Of a stretch of DNA of 15,425 nt, positions 1 to 8,117 are shown piece by piece (within the stretch, counting starts at the first letter, position 1; every line of letters begins with the position of its first letter). This stretch comes from Bdellovibrio sp. (GTDB lineage Bacteria > Myxococcota > SpSt-1050): NCBI GenBank assembly GCA_020725805.1, contig DYEF01000018.1:1-15425 (forward strand). The letters run 5' to 3'. Both the position numbers and the translations under genes were made by a program. Below the pieces are notes generated by a model. It made no database searches, was not told where the DNA came from, and saw nothing but the letters and a program-made list of their open reading frames with translations.

Positions 1-452
1 CAGGCAGTTCATGCACCATAACCGTGACATTTACACCAGCATCCCCTTTCACTAAAAAGAAGGCAGTAATAGGTATCACCTCGAATGACCCAAAGAAACC
101 AATCTTGAATGTAAAGCTTTTTGGGAAAGCATCTCCTCCTAAGATTTCTACCAGTCCGACTTCAGTAAACTTTGGCTCTTTGAAGGTTGGTGATACATCT
201 CCTGCCAGGATGGTAATGATTCAGAATAAAGGCCAATCAGATCTTATGATAGACAGCATCAGCATTACAGGTTCAGATGCCACAGAGTTTGGTCAAATAA
301 ACGATTGCACAACGATACCCGCAGGCAGTTCATGCACCATAACCGTGACATTTACACCAGCATCCCCTTTCACTAAAAAGAAGGCAGTAATAGGTATCAC
401 CTCGAATGACCCAAAGAAACCAATCTTGAATGTAAAGCTTTTTGGGAAAGCA
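1..452 (+). repeat. Tandem repeat of a 321-bp Hydin-domain unit
   Basis: Bases 1-131 are identical to 322-452, an offset of 321 bp (107 codons). The match is at DNA level with no silent differences, and stops exactly at the end of the domain (132 T versus 453 C). The first copy is cut by the window edge, so the array may have more units upstream. Identity of this length points to a recent duplication or gene conversion. Confidence 0.9.
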
Positions 453-2354
453 CTTCCCGGACAGTCTGTAGGCCCTGGAGATCCTGAAAATTATATTCCA
501 TTTAATCAGGGAAACATCTGGAATTTTCATGGCACTATTTCAGAAAATGGCAATCCCCCGGTCAGCTTCACTAATGCAATTGAAATTACAGGAACTAAAT
601 TAATTAACGGAATAACCACGACTGTTATTACCGAAACCAACCCCGACAATTCTGGAAAAGCAGTGGAGAACTACCGCCTCAAAAACAATGATGGAATTAT
701 CTATTGGGGGAATAATGATACGACTGATACCCTTACACCTCAATTAATTCCTTACCAGGAAGTAAAATTCCCTTTAGAAATAAACTCCAGCTTTGTGCAA
801 GTTAATAAGAAAAATCTGGACTATGGAGAAGATCTTGATGGGGATGGAAAGAATGAGACTGTTGATGTAAATGCTATATTTACTATTGTTGGATTAGAAC
901 CAGTTACAGTACAGGTTGGCACTTTTTCTGACTGTGTAAAGGTGGAAACAAAAACGACGATTATCTTGAAATCATCCAGGACAGGTCAAAAATTCAAAGG
1001 CACGGGAACTCAGACGTTATGGTTATCACCGGGAATAGGATTTGTCAAAAGAGTAACTGTCATTAGTTCAGTTATCTCAAATCAAACGGTTACAGAGGAA
1101 TTAATCGGATATAATGTTAACGGCCAGACCAAAGGAATACAGCCTGAATTTACCATAGCCAATGGGGTTGCACCATCTGATTCTGATACAGAAAAACCGG
1201 GGAAGCCCTCTGTTGGTTATGATGGAACTAATTATTTAGTAGTTTCTCAACACCTAACAGATCCATATAATAGCAGCATGTACGGAGTCCTCATATCTGG
1301 AAGTGGGGAGGTTTTGAAAACTTTTGACATAACCGAACTACAGAGTTTTAATCAAACAGGAAGCAATCGATCCTCTATAGCATTTGACGGAATTAATTAT
1401 TTAGTAGTCTTTGGTTATGATGGCCAGATAATTGGGCAAAGGGTTACTCCTTCTGGAACAATCCTTGATGGTCCCGCAGGATTTGTTATCTCAACAAGTT
1501 ATCCTTCCGGAGCTACTAATTATTTACCTTCAGTTGCATTTGATGGGACAAATTACTTAGTTGTCTGGTCAAAATTTGATCCTACATATATATGTTCAGA
1601 TGGTCTCTGCTGGAGCAAAGGATACGATATATATGGTGCCAGAGTTACTCCCGGCGGACAAGTATTAGATGAATTCCCTGTTTGTACTGCACAAGGAGAA
1701 CAGATTTCTCCATCTATTGCATTTGATGGTATAAATTATTTTGCGATTTGGAGAGATACTGGAAGTGGATCCGGCCCGGCACCTGATACTGATATCTATG
1801 GTAGGAGAATTACCCCTCAAGGAACAGTCCTTGATCCAGAAAGGATACCAATCTCAACAGCTCCTGGAGTACAAGATAAGCCCAAAATAATTTTTGATGG
1901 GATTAATTATTTTGCTGTCTGGCAAGATGGAAGGAACACGACATCTCAGTTTCAAGGAGATATTTACGGCACAAGAATAAAAAAAGACGGCTCGTTACTC
2001 GATGGGCCATCGACAACAGGGGGTATTGCTATCAATACAGCTCCTTTCTCTAAGGATAACCCTTCTGTAACCTTTGATGGAAACCATTATTTTGTCACAT
2101 GGGCGATTGGTACAAATACAATATATCAACCTTTTTGTATCTATGGGGCCAGGGTATCGCTTTCCGGAATTCTTATTGATGGACCGGCTACTAATAAAGG
2201 AATTTCTATTAGTGGTGAACCTCCTGCATCTTCAATGTTTATTTATCCCGAGATCCTTTCCAGTGGAGTTAATTCTATCGTTGTCTGGGTAAGTAATTCT
2301 GGGAGTTCTGAAACTGCGAAGGATATTCGGGGAGTTATAATCTATCCCTGGTAA
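1..2354 (+). CDS. Secreted Hydin-like / beta-propeller repeat protein, 5' end missing
   Basis: The reading frame is already open at the first base, and the GTG at 24 lies inside a repeat, so the true start is upstream of the window. Numbering from that GTG, residues 1-36 end one Ig-like Hydin/ASPM-SPD-2 type domain and about 41-143 form a complete second one, with SVNFGSLKVGD, the Cys pair of NDCTTIPAGSSCTITV, and TSNDPKKP. Residues about 150-370 are an unrecognised domain (PFNQGNIWNF, TQTLWLSPGIGFVKRV). From about 390 there are seven repeats of 52-62 residues built on a (F/Y)DGxNY(L/F)xVW core, five of them followed by a (D)IYGxR(V/I)xxxGxxLD-like strand; this suggests a seven-bladed propeller. 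Such proteins are normally exported and often adhesive or structural, but no enzyme motif is visible and the substrate is unknown. It ends at TAA 2352-2354. Repeat assignment is good; function is not known. Confidence 0.85.
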   Translation, partial: GSSCTITVTFTPASPFTKKKAVIGITSNDPKKPILNVKLFGKASPPKISTSPTSVNFGSLKVGDTSPARMVMIQNKGQSDLMIDSISITGSDATEFGQINDCTTIPAGSSCTITVTFTPASPFTKKKAVIGITSNDPKKPILNVKLFGKALPGQSVGPGDPENYIPFNQGNIWNFHGTISENGNPPVSFTNAIEITGTKLINGITTTVITETNPDNSGKAVENYRLKNNDGIIYWGNNDTTDTLTPQLIPYQEVKFPLEINSSFVQVNKKNLDYGEDLDGDGKNETVDVNAIFTIVGLEPVTVQVGTFSDCVKVETKTTIILKSSRTGQKFKGTGTQTLWLSPGIGFVKRVTVISSVISNQTVTEELIGYNVNGQTKGIQPEFTIANGVAPSDSDTEKPGKPSVGYDGTNYLVVSQHLTDPYNSSMYGVLISGSGEVLKTFDITELQSFNQTGSNRSSIAFDGINYLVVFGYDGQIIGQRVTPSGTILDGPAGFVISTSYPSGATNYLPSVAFDGTNYLVVWSKFDPTYICSDGLCWSKGYDIYGARVTPGGQVLDEFPVCTAQGEQISPSIAFDGINYFAIWRDTGSGSGPAPDTDIYGRRITPQGTVLDPERIPISTAPGVQDKPKIIFDGINYFAVWQDGRNTTSQFQGDIYGTRIKKDGSLLDGPSTTGGIAINTAPFSKDNPSVTFDGNHYFVTWAIGTNTIYQPFCIYGARVSLSGILIDGPATNKGISISGEPPASSMFIYPEILSSGVNSIVVWVSNSGSSETAKDIRGVIIYPW

Positions 2355-2469
2355 TTAGTGATTCTTGAAGTGAAGGAAAGATTATTCATATTAGAACACT
2401 ATTCGAGAAGTAAGCATCTCCTTGCTAAAACAAAAACCCTTATGGTACCAGATTTAATTGTGTCGTTGA

Positions 2470-2527
2470 AAGCATATAATATCCGCTGAGTGAAAGCATA
2501 AACTGACCAAACAGCTATTATATGCTT
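2470..2527 (+). terminator. Long-loop inverted repeat, possible terminator of the repeat-protein gene
   Basis: AAGCATATAATA (2470-2481) and TATTATATGCTT (2516-2527) are perfect 12-bp complements. An inner GCTG/CAGC pair extends the stem after a 3-nt bulge. The right arm runs into TCTCTTTTTC, a short T-run. The stem is AT-rich and the loop long, so termination is only a possibility. Confidence 0.35.
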
Positions 2528-2816
2528 CTCTTTTTCAAATTATGTGACTGTTCTTTAAAATTCATGATACTAATAAATGGCGCTGAGTCCTGATTGGAAT
2601 AAAATAGTGGCGCAACGTCTAATGGATATTAGTACCCAAAAAATATAACAAAAGGGTAGGATAGCAGTCTTCAAGGCTTTGACTAATAAATCATATTTGT
2701 ACTATATATTGAAAAAATATATATCTTTATATTGTATTATTCTCATTATTTGATTCTTTGATTATTTAAGCAACTGGAGCTTGTCTGAAAATTATGTTAT
2801 GAAGGCGAAAGCCATT

Positions 2817-2891
2817 ATCCAGTGACTTTACTGTTTTATATGAAATTCGTAGTCTTTGTTTCTACATAATAAAATAGCAAAGTCACTGGAT
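2817..2891. repeat. 75-bp palindrome (REP/MITE-like hairpin)
   Basis: The arms 2817-2839 and 2869-2891 are 23 nt each and complementary at 21 positions, with a 29-nt loop. The outer 13 bp (ATCCAGTGACTTT) are perfect. It lies just upstream of a transposase-derived element, the usual setting for REP-like palindromes, though it is not followed by a T-run and does not look like a terminator. Confidence 0.65.
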
Positions 2892-2917
2892 TCCGGACCA
2901 AATACTCGTAAGATAAA

Positions 2918-3172
2918 GGGGGTCAGGTCTTGTTTCTTGCATCTAAAACTAATTATATCGTAAAACAATATGGCGAAGCCTCTTATGATAAAATATGATG
3001 GAGTAATTTATCATGTTATACTACGAAGAAATGCAATAAAACCTACTTCAAAAGATGACAAAAATAGAAAAATATTTCTTGATTTACTTCATAGAATAAA
3101 TACATATTCTGCGTCTTTATTTAAAAACAGACTCTATATCAGAGCAATTATGTTGGAAACAAGACCTGACCC
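2918..3172 (+). mobile_element. Internally deleted RAYT/Y1-transposase element with 17-bp inverted ends
   Basis: GGGTCAGGTCTTGTTTC at 2920-2936 recurs as its exact reverse complement at 3156-3172. Between the two lies only the beginning of a Y1-type transposase gene. 'GGGGTCAGGTCTTG' ends near Y1/RAYT transposase genes are, to my knowledge, common in several environmental bacterial lineages. The unit appears to be a non-autonomous remnant in which the catalytic part of the gene is deleted and the right end is fused on. Confidence 0.65.
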
Positions 3173-3215
3173 TGTGACCCATAATGTAATAATTTACAAG
3201 AATTTAATCTTTTAG
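2970..3215 (+). pseudogene. REP-associated tyrosine (Y1) transposase, N-terminal remnant
   Basis: The 81-codon frame begins with a typical RAYT start: MAKPLMIKYDGVIYHVILRRNA followed by DDKNRKIFLDLL, matching the family pattern MARPLRIEY-G--YHV--RGN----F--D--D---FL. The match fades after about residue 50. The HUH motif (family pattern MxNHxHLL-ET) and the catalytic tyrosine helix are absent; intact members are usually over 150 residues. The last third of the frame (ETRPDPVT onward) simply translates the right inverted repeat and flanking DNA. It cannot be active. It lies inside the element at 2918-3172 and probably has no role in the kdp operon downstream. Confidence 0.65.
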
Positions 3216-3240
3216 TGTAAAATCATTTCAAAATCCTCTG

Positions 3241-3258
3241 TCTTTATAAAATCTTTAT
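3241..3258 (+). promoter_or_regulatory. Candidate KdpE/OmpR-type direct-repeat operator
   Basis: TCTTTAT occurs at 3241-3247 and again at 3252-3258, giving TTTATA and TTTATG half-sites exactly 11 bp apart. A third copy lies at 3284-3290. OmpR-family regulators bind tandem half-sites one helical turn apart, and the E. coli KdpE site, as I recall it, is a T-rich TTTATA/TTTACA pair with the same 11-bp step. It sits 66-83 bp before the first kdp ORF. AT-rich DNA makes chance matches likely, and I see no convincing -35/-10 pair beside it. Confidence 0.35.
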
Positions 3259-3323
3259 GCTTAAAAGCCCACTTTTTGCACTATCTTTATTTGCCTTTCT
3301 GATACGCTAAAAACAAGGTAATT

Positions 3324-3404
3324 ATGGATATTGTTTACATTGGTTTAATCTTTTTTCTCTTTACATTATCCTGGCTATTCATAAGGCTTTTAGAAAAACT
3401 ATAG
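3324..3404 (+). CDS. Small single-pass membrane protein preceding kdpF
   Basis: This ORF of 26 codons begins ATGGATATT and encodes a short hydrophobic helix (IGLIFFLFTLSWLFIRLLEKL) with a basic, amphipathic end. AAGG lies about 7 nt before the start. It ends TAG at 3402-3404, and the ribosome site of kdpF (GGAG) overlaps this stop. Similar tiny W-xxIRLxE-type peptides occur before kdpF in other bacterial kdp operons as far as I recall, usually unannotated. Position, spacing and hydrophobicity support translation. A role as an extra accessory subunit of the Kdp pump is a guess. Confidence 0.6.
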   Translation: MDIVYIGLIFFLFTLSWLFIRLLEKL

Positions 3405-3416
3405 GAGATAACTGGT

Positions 3417-3509
3417 ATGGAAATTATCTACTGGATTGGCGGGATCATAACAGCAGCATTATTTGTCTATCTCATAATTGCTCTCTTGAAACCGGAGATA
3501 TTCTCATGA
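3417..3509 (+). CDS. kdpF: K+-transporting ATPase subunit KdpF
   Basis: A 30-residue single-helix membrane peptide ending in [13 protein letters not shown], close to the family ending Y-LYALL-PE-F. KdpF is a small lipid-like subunit that stabilises the KdpABC complex in the inner membrane. A TAGGAG ribosome site lies 9 nt before the ATG. Its stop TGA overlaps the kdpA start as ATGA (3506-3509), so the two are translationally coupled. Identification rests on the C-terminal pattern and its position directly before kdpA. Confidence 0.88.
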   Translation: MEIIYWIGGIITAALFVYLIIALLKPEIFS

Positions 3510-5251
3510 CAGTCAATGGGATTGAACAAATAGTATTGTATCTCATTATTCTTGGAATCCTCATAAAGCCTTTGGGAAACTATATGGCAAACGTATATGA
3601 AGACAAGAATTTGGGACTAATTAATATTCTCAGGCCAGTTGAAAATATCATTTATAGAATGAGTGGCATAAAGAAAGAAGATGAGGTGTCATGGCAAAAG
3701 TATGCGACTGACGTTCTCCTGTTCAGTCTCGCCGGAATGGTTATTTTATATCTCATACAGCGATTGCAGAGTATTCTTCCTTTAAACCCTCAGCGACTCT
3801 CTTCTGTCCCGCCGGACTCAGCGTTCAATACAGCAGTCAGCTTTGTCACAAACACGAACTGGCAGGGATATAGTGGTGAGACAACTATGAGCTATCTGAC
3901 ACAAATGGCCGGATTAGGGGTTCAGAACTTTGTTTCGGCAGCGTCGGGCATGGCCGTTCTTGTTGCCCTGATACGCGGGTTTGTCCGGCGCAAGGTTAAT
4001 ACAATCGGAAACTTCTGGGTGGACCTCACCCGAACGGTTCTCTATATCTTGCTGCCTTTGTCATTTGTGTTCTCTCTCATCCTTGTGTCTCAGGGAGTTG
4101 TCCAAAGTTTCCATCCCTCTACAGATGTGCAGCTCATGCAACCGTTTGTCTCTGCAAACCAGAGAGTAAGTACTACAGAGGCATTGACTATAAGGACACA
4201 GACAATTCCTCTCGGTCCTGCTGCCTCACAAATTGCCATAAAGCAACTGGGGACCAATGGAGGCGGTTTTTTCAATACAAACTCATCCCATCCTTTCGAA
4301 AACCCGACACCGCTGACAAATTTTTTAGAACTGCTTGCAATTCTTCTTATACCGGCAGCACTTTGTTACACATTCGGACGCATGGTCGGAGATACGCGGC
4401 AGGGTTGGGCATTCCTCGGGGCCATGTTTGTCATATTCGTTCCGCTTGTATTCCTGGATTATTATTTCGAGCAGCAGGGTAATCCTTATTTGTCTTCCAT
4501 GCATATTGATAATTTAGGGGGCAACATGGAGGGCAAAGAACTGCGGTTTGGCATTGCCATGTCTGTGCTCTGGGCATCAGCCACAACCGCTGCATCGAAT
4601 GGCTCGGTAAATTCCATGCATGACTCCTTCAGTCCCTTAGGAGGAATGGTACCCATGTGGTTTATACAACTTGGAGAGATTATCTTTGGAGGCGTTGGCT
4701 CAGGTCTCTATGGAATGCTTGTATTCGTGATTATCGCAGTATTTGTTGCCGGCCTCATGGTAGGGCGTACCCCGGAATATCTCGGGAAAAAGATAGAAGC
4801 ATTCGAAATGAAAATGGCGTCAATGGTAATCCTGATACCTGCAGCCCTGGTACTTATGGGAACAGCAATTGCTGTTATTATAAAGTCAGGTCTGGCTGGG
4901 ATAGCCAATCCGGGTCCCCATGGACTCTCTGAAGTCCTGTATGCCTTTTCCTCAGCAGGGAATAATAACGGGAGCGCCTTTGCAGGACTTGGTTCTAACA
5001 ACCCTTTCTATAACACGATACTCGGTATTGCTATGTTTTTCGGTAGGTTTTGGCTCATGATTCCAGTGCTCGCTATTTCCGGTTCTCTTGCCAAGAAGAA
5101 ATTCACTCCGGCAAGCGCTGGGACACTTCCAACTCACACTCCTTTGTTTGTATTACTTCTGATATCCGTTATCCTTCTGGTAGGGGCATTGACTTTTTTA
5201 CCGGCCCTGGCACTGGGACCGATTGCAGAATACTTAATCAGTATAAGATAA
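3506..5251 (+). CDS. kdpA: K+-transporting ATPase subunit KdpA
   Basis: 581 residues, near the family norm of about 560-600. KdpA is the channel-like inner-membrane subunit that selects and carries K+; it belongs to the superfamily of K+ transporters built from four M1-P-M2 units. The four selectivity-filter regions are visible: [22 protein letters not shown] (about 121-142, written in part), [17 protein letters not shown] (251-267), [20 protein letters not shown] (about 361-380) and [19 protein letters not shown] (about 482-500). Hydrophobic helices alternate along the whole length. The ATG overlaps the kdpF stop and has GGAG about 10 nt upstream, so the start is secure. It is followed after 16 nt by kdpB. 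No broken motif is seen. Confidence 0.98.
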   Translation: MTVNGIEQIVLYLIILGILIKPLGNYMANVYEDKNLGLINILRPVENIIYRMSGIKKEDEVSWQKYATDVLLFSLAGMVILYLIQRLQSILPLNPQRLSSVPPDSAFNTAVSFVTNTNWQGYSGETTMSYLTQMAGLGVQNFVSAASGMAVLVALIRGFVRRKVNTIGNFWVDLTRTVLYILLPLSFVFSLILVSQGVVQSFHPSTDVQLMQPFVSANQRVSTTEALTIRTQTIPLGPAASQIAIKQLGTNGGGFFNTNSSHPFENPTPLTNFLELLAILLIPAALCYTFGRMVGDTRQGWAFLGAMFVIFVPLVFLDYYFEQQGNPYLSSMHIDNLGGNMEGKELRFGIAMSVLWASATTAASNGSVNSMHDSFSPLGGMVPMWFIQLGEIIFGGVGSGLYGMLVFVIIAVFVAGLMVGRTPEYLGKKIEAFEMKMASMVILIPAALVLMGTAIAVIIKSGLAGIANPGPHGLSEVLYAFSSAGNNNGSAFAGLGSNNPFYNTILGIAMFFGRFWLMIPVLAISGSLAKKKFTPASAGTLPTHTPLFVLLLISVILLVGALTFLPALALGPIAEYLISIR

Positions 5252-5267
5252 AAATGAGTATCGTATA

Positions 5268-7340
5268 ATGGGCAAAAAAACAAATTTACATTCAATCTTT
5301 GAGGCTAAAATAGTGTGGCGTGCAGTTTTTGATTCCTTCATCAAACTGAATCCGCTCTATCAGGTGCGTAAGCCGGTCATGTTTGTTGTAGAAGTAGGGA
5401 GTATTCTAACGACGTTGCTTTTCGCTTTCTCTATTTTTATTCCTTCTCAAGAATCCTCCTTATTTATCTTATTGATTTCTGTCTGGTTATGGTTCACAGT
5501 GCTTTTTGCTAATTTTGCCGAGTCCATGGCTGAAGGAAGAGGCAAGGCTCAGGCTGATGCATTGCGCAGTTCACGCAAGGATGTCATTGCCAAACGCCTA
5601 TCAAGGCCGACAAGGGATGCTGAAATTACTTCTGTTCCGTCTTCACAGCTCAGGAAAGGCGATTTCGTAATTACAGAGGCAGGGGATATTATTCCGGGAG
5701 ACGGAGAGGTCGTTGAAGGGGTTGCTTCGGTTAATGAAAGTGCCGTAACAGGTGAAAGTGCACCTGTCATCAGAGAGAGCGGCGGAGACAGGAGTGCAGT
5801 AACCGGTGGGACACTTATTCTTTCGGACTGGCTCATCATACGTATTACGGCAAATCCAGGAGAAGCATTCATCGATAACATGATAAGTATGATAGAAGGT
5901 GCAAAACGGCAGAAAACACCAAATGAGATTGCGCTTGACATACTGCTTGCAGGTTTGAGCATTATTTTTCTTCTTGTAACAGCAACGTTGCTTCCATTTT
6001 CGCTTTTTAGTGTTCGTGCTGCTATGCAGGGAAATCCGATAACAATTACTACACTCGTTGCCCTTCTGGTCTGCCTGATACCAACTACTATAGGTGGTCT
6101 TCTTTCTGCAATAGGAATAGCTGGTATGGACCGTATGATCCAGGCTAATGTCATTGCTATGTCTGGACGCGCCATTGAGGCTGCAGGAGATGTAGATGTG
6201 CTACTCTTGGATAAGACAGGCACTATAACACTTGGTGATAGACAAGCTACTGCGTTTATTCCTGCTTCCGGCGTAAAGGCAGAAATGCTTGTTAATGCAG
6301 CACAGCTTTCCTCATTGGCGGACGAAACTCCGGAAGGTCGCAGCATCGTTATTCTTGCCAAAAATAAATACGGTTTGAGAGAACGTGATATTCATTCACT
6401 TCAGGCGAAATTTATACCATTCTCCGCCCATACTCGGATGAGCGGAGTAGATCTTGACGGGAGGGAAATCCGCAAAGGGGCAGCAGATGCAGTGGAAGCA
6501 TATGTGAACAAAAATGGGGGCATCTTTCCTCAAGATGTAAGAGAAAGTGTAAAAGAAATTAGCAGGGAAGGTGGTACGCCGTTGGTAGTCGCCGAAAGAA
6601 AAGAGGCACTTGGTGTAATTCGCCTGGATGACATCATTAAAGGTGGCATTAAGGAAAGATTTGCAGAACTGAGAGAGATGGGCATTAAAACAATAATGAT
6701 TACTGGAGACAATCCGCTTACTGCAGCTGCTGTAGCAGCTGAAGCCGGAGTCGATGATTTTCTGGCGCAGGCGACGCCAGAGGCAAAACTCGAATTAATC
6801 CGGCGGTATCAGTCGGGAGGCAGACTGGTGGCCATGACTGGTGATGGGACGAATGATGCACCTGCCCTTGCCCAGGCTGATGTGGCAGTTGCTATGAATA
6901 CAGGAACACAGGCAGCAAAAGAGGCAGGCAATATGGTGGATCTCGACTCGAATCCCACAAAACTGCTCCAGATTGTTGAAATAGGCAAACAGCTCTTGAT
7001 GACACGTGGTGCTTTGACTACATTCAGCATCTCAAACGATGTGGCGAAATATTTCGCAATCCTTCCTGCTTCATTCTCTTCGATTTATCCACAATTGGGC
7101 ATGCTGAACATCATGGGTCTGTCATCTCCTCAGAGTGCTATTTTATCGGCAGTGATTTTCAACGCTCTTATCATTGTTTTTTTGATTCCACTTGCTTTAA
7201 GAGGAATCAGATATCGTCCTCTAAAAGCAGCAATGTTATTACGGAAAAATCTTCTTATTTATGGACTTGGGGGTCTCATTATCCCTTTCATTGGTATAAA
7301 GATTATAGATATTATGGTTGAAATGCTGAATATATTCTGA
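5268..7340 (+). CDS. kdpB: K+-transporting P-type ATPase subunit KdpB
   Basis: 690 residues (E. coli 682). KdpB hydrolyses ATP to drive K+ import through KdpA. The P-type marks are complete: TGES at 161-164 (actuator domain), DKTGTIT with the phosphorylated Asp at 315, RKGAADAV in the nucleotide-binding domain, TGDNPLTA, and TGDGTNDAP at 524-532. Ser164 matches E. coli Ser162, whose phosphorylation inhibits the pump at high K+, so the same brake is possible here. Membrane helices flank the cytoplasmic domains in the usual pattern. The start [17 protein letters not shown] has only a weak ribosome site; a four-codon ORF (ATG 5254) ends in TAATG, overlapping the start. The stop is TGA, 10 nt before kdpC. 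Confidence 0.98.
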   Translation: MGKKTNLHSIFEAKIVWRAVFDSFIKLNPLYQVRKPVMFVVEVGSILTTLLFAFSIFIPSQESSLFILLISVWLWFTVLFANFAESMAEGRGKAQADALRSSRKDVIAKRLSRPTRDAEITSVPSSQLRKGDFVITEAGDIIPGDGEVVEGVASVNESAVTGESAPVIRESGGDRSAVTGGTLILSDWLIIRITANPGEAFIDNMISMIEGAKRQKTPNEIALDILLAGLSIIFLLVTATLLPFSLFSVRAAMQGNPITITTLVALLVCLIPTTIGGLLSAIGIAGMDRMIQANVIAMSGRAIEAAGDVDVLLLDKTGTITLGDRQATAFIPASGVKAEMLVNAAQLSSLADETPEGRSIVILAKNKYGLRERDIHSLQAKFIPFSAHTRMSGVDLDGREIRKGAADAVEAYVNKNGGIFPQDVRESVKEISREGGTPLVVAERKEALGVIRLDDIIKGGIKERFAELREMGIKTIMITGDNPLTAAAVAAEAGVDDFLAQATPEAKLELIRRYQSGGRLVAMTGDGTNDAPALAQADVAVAMNTGTQAAKEAGNMVDLDSNPTKLLQIVEIGKQLLMTRGALTTFSISNDVAKYFAILPASFSSIYPQLGMLNIMGLSSPQSAILSAVIFNALIIVFLIPLALRGIRYRPLKAAMLLRKNLLIYGLGGLIIPFIGIKIIDIMVEMLNIF

Positions 7341-7350
7341 AGGAGAAAAA

Positions 7351-7923
7351 ATGTTACGCACAATTTTATCAGCGACAGTACTTTTAATTGTATTTACAAT
7401 TATTACTGGAATTATATATCCATTAAGTGTTACTGGACTTGCACAACTTCTTTTTCCGTTCCAGTCAAATGGAAGTCTTATTATGAGAGAAGGTAAACCA
7501 ATTGGGTCTTTACTTATTGGCCAGTATTTTGATGACCCGAAATATTTTTGGGGAAGACCTTCTGCGACCCAACCATATTCATATAATGCTTCTTCATCCT
7601 CAGGTTCGAATATGGCACAAAGTAACCCTGCACTGCCGTGTGTGATAAAAGAAAGGATTGATCGTTTTAAATCTCCGGACTCAGATAATAGTAGCCGTAT
7701 CCCTATTGATCTTGTTACAGCTTCGGGAAGCGGACTCGATCCCCACATAAGTCCTGCTGCTGCAGAATATCAAATAAAGCGGGTTGCTTACGCCCGTAAA
7801 CTCGAAGAAGCAAAAGTCCGTGCTCTTGTTGCAGCATATATGGAGACAAGACAATTCGGAATTCTTGGCGAATCGAGAGTTAATGTGCTTGAGTTGAATA
7901 TGGCACTCGATGGACTTAAATAG
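7351..7923 (+). CDS. kdpC: K+-transporting ATPase subunit KdpC
   Basis: 190 residues, normal size. KdpC is an inner-membrane protein with one N-terminal helix (about residues 5-30) and a periplasmic domain; it assists assembly and ATP use of KdpFABC. Family motifs are YFWGRPSAT, YNASSSSGSNMAQSNPAL and DLVTASGSGLDPHISPAAA. AAGGAG (7340-7345) gives a strong ribosome site that overlaps the kdpB stop. The stop codon is unusual: TAG 7921-7923 is made by the left end of an inserted 135-bp repeat. Removing the repeat and one TA restores TAA at the same place, so the protein appears unchanged by the insertion. Confidence 0.97.
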   Translation: MLRTILSATVLLIVFTIITGIIYPLSVTGLAQLLFPFQSNGSLIMREGKPIGSLLIGQYFDDPKYFWGRPSATQPYSYNASSSSGSNMAQSNPALPCVIKERIDRFKSPDSDNSSRIPIDLVTASGSGLDPHISPAAAEYQIKRVAYARKLEEAKVRALVAAYMETRQFGILGESRVNVLELNMALDGLK

Positions 7924-8055
7924 TGTCTGTCTATACAGTCAGTTATCTGTCATTCCAGACTTGATCCGGAATCCAGAACCTATTGAAAGGACTGGATTCC
8001 TGCGTCCGCAGGAATGACACTTTTTGCAAATGTGTTAGTTTATGGACAGACACTA
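7921..8055. mobile_element. 135-bp MITE with TA-flanked terminal inverted repeats
   Basis: The ends TAGTGTCTGTCTATA (7921-7935) and the complement of 8041-8055 match at 14 of 15 bases, and both ends carry TA, as in IS630/Tc1-type insertions at a TA target. Inside are nested inverted repeats: TGTCATTCC (7948-7956) with 8011-8019, GGAATCCAG (7968-7976) with 7992-8000, and a CCTGCG-TC-CGCAGG hairpin (7999-8012). The inner CATTCC...GGAATCC...GGATTCCTGCG text resembles a dispersed repeat common in many environmental genomes. There is no coding capacity. It may also act as a transcription barrier between kdpC and kdpD. Confidence 0.8.
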
Positions 8056-8062
8056 AATAATT

Positions 8063-8095
8063 CCCTTTCTTCCCTCAAATGAAGGGGAGAAAGGG
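8063..8095. repeat. Pyrimidine/purine-arm palindrome
   Basis: CCCTTTCTTCCCTC (8063-8076) pairs with the purine arm ending at 8095 in 12 of 14 positions, one mismatch being G-T, around a short loop. It follows the MITE by 7 bp and lies before the ribosome site of the broken small gene. In style it resembles the palindrome at the kdpD/kdpE junction. Confidence 0.55.
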
Positions 8096-8117
8096 TTACA
8101 ATGAGAAAGGACAAGAC

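Larger units (their letters stand above)
2355..3323. other. Intergenic region of decayed repeats
   Basis: This stretch of 969 bp has no intact gene. It holds a 12-bp inverted repeat (2470-2527), a 75-bp near-perfect palindrome (2817-2891), a transposase-derived element (2918-3172) and a possible KdpE-type operator (3241-3258). The rest, especially about 2530-2780, is AT-rich with small local hairpins and no coding signal that I can support. Confidence 0.6.

Noticed and set aside
5549-6361. Long minus-strand ORF (270 codons) opposite kdpB
   Set aside because: It is Ser/Ala/Pro-rich with no motif, and lies wholly antisense to a clearly conserved P-type ATPase core; it is a shadow of kdpB codon use.
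7239-7748. Minus-strand ORF of 169 codons opposite kdpB and kdpC
   Set aside because: It is antisense to conserved kdpC motifs and shows no recognisable domain.
8079-8117. Upstream ATG as the start of the small secreted protein
   Set aside because: It lies in a palindrome without a ribosome site and would put a charged stretch before the signal peptide; the ATG at 8118 has both a ribosome site and a clean signal peptide.
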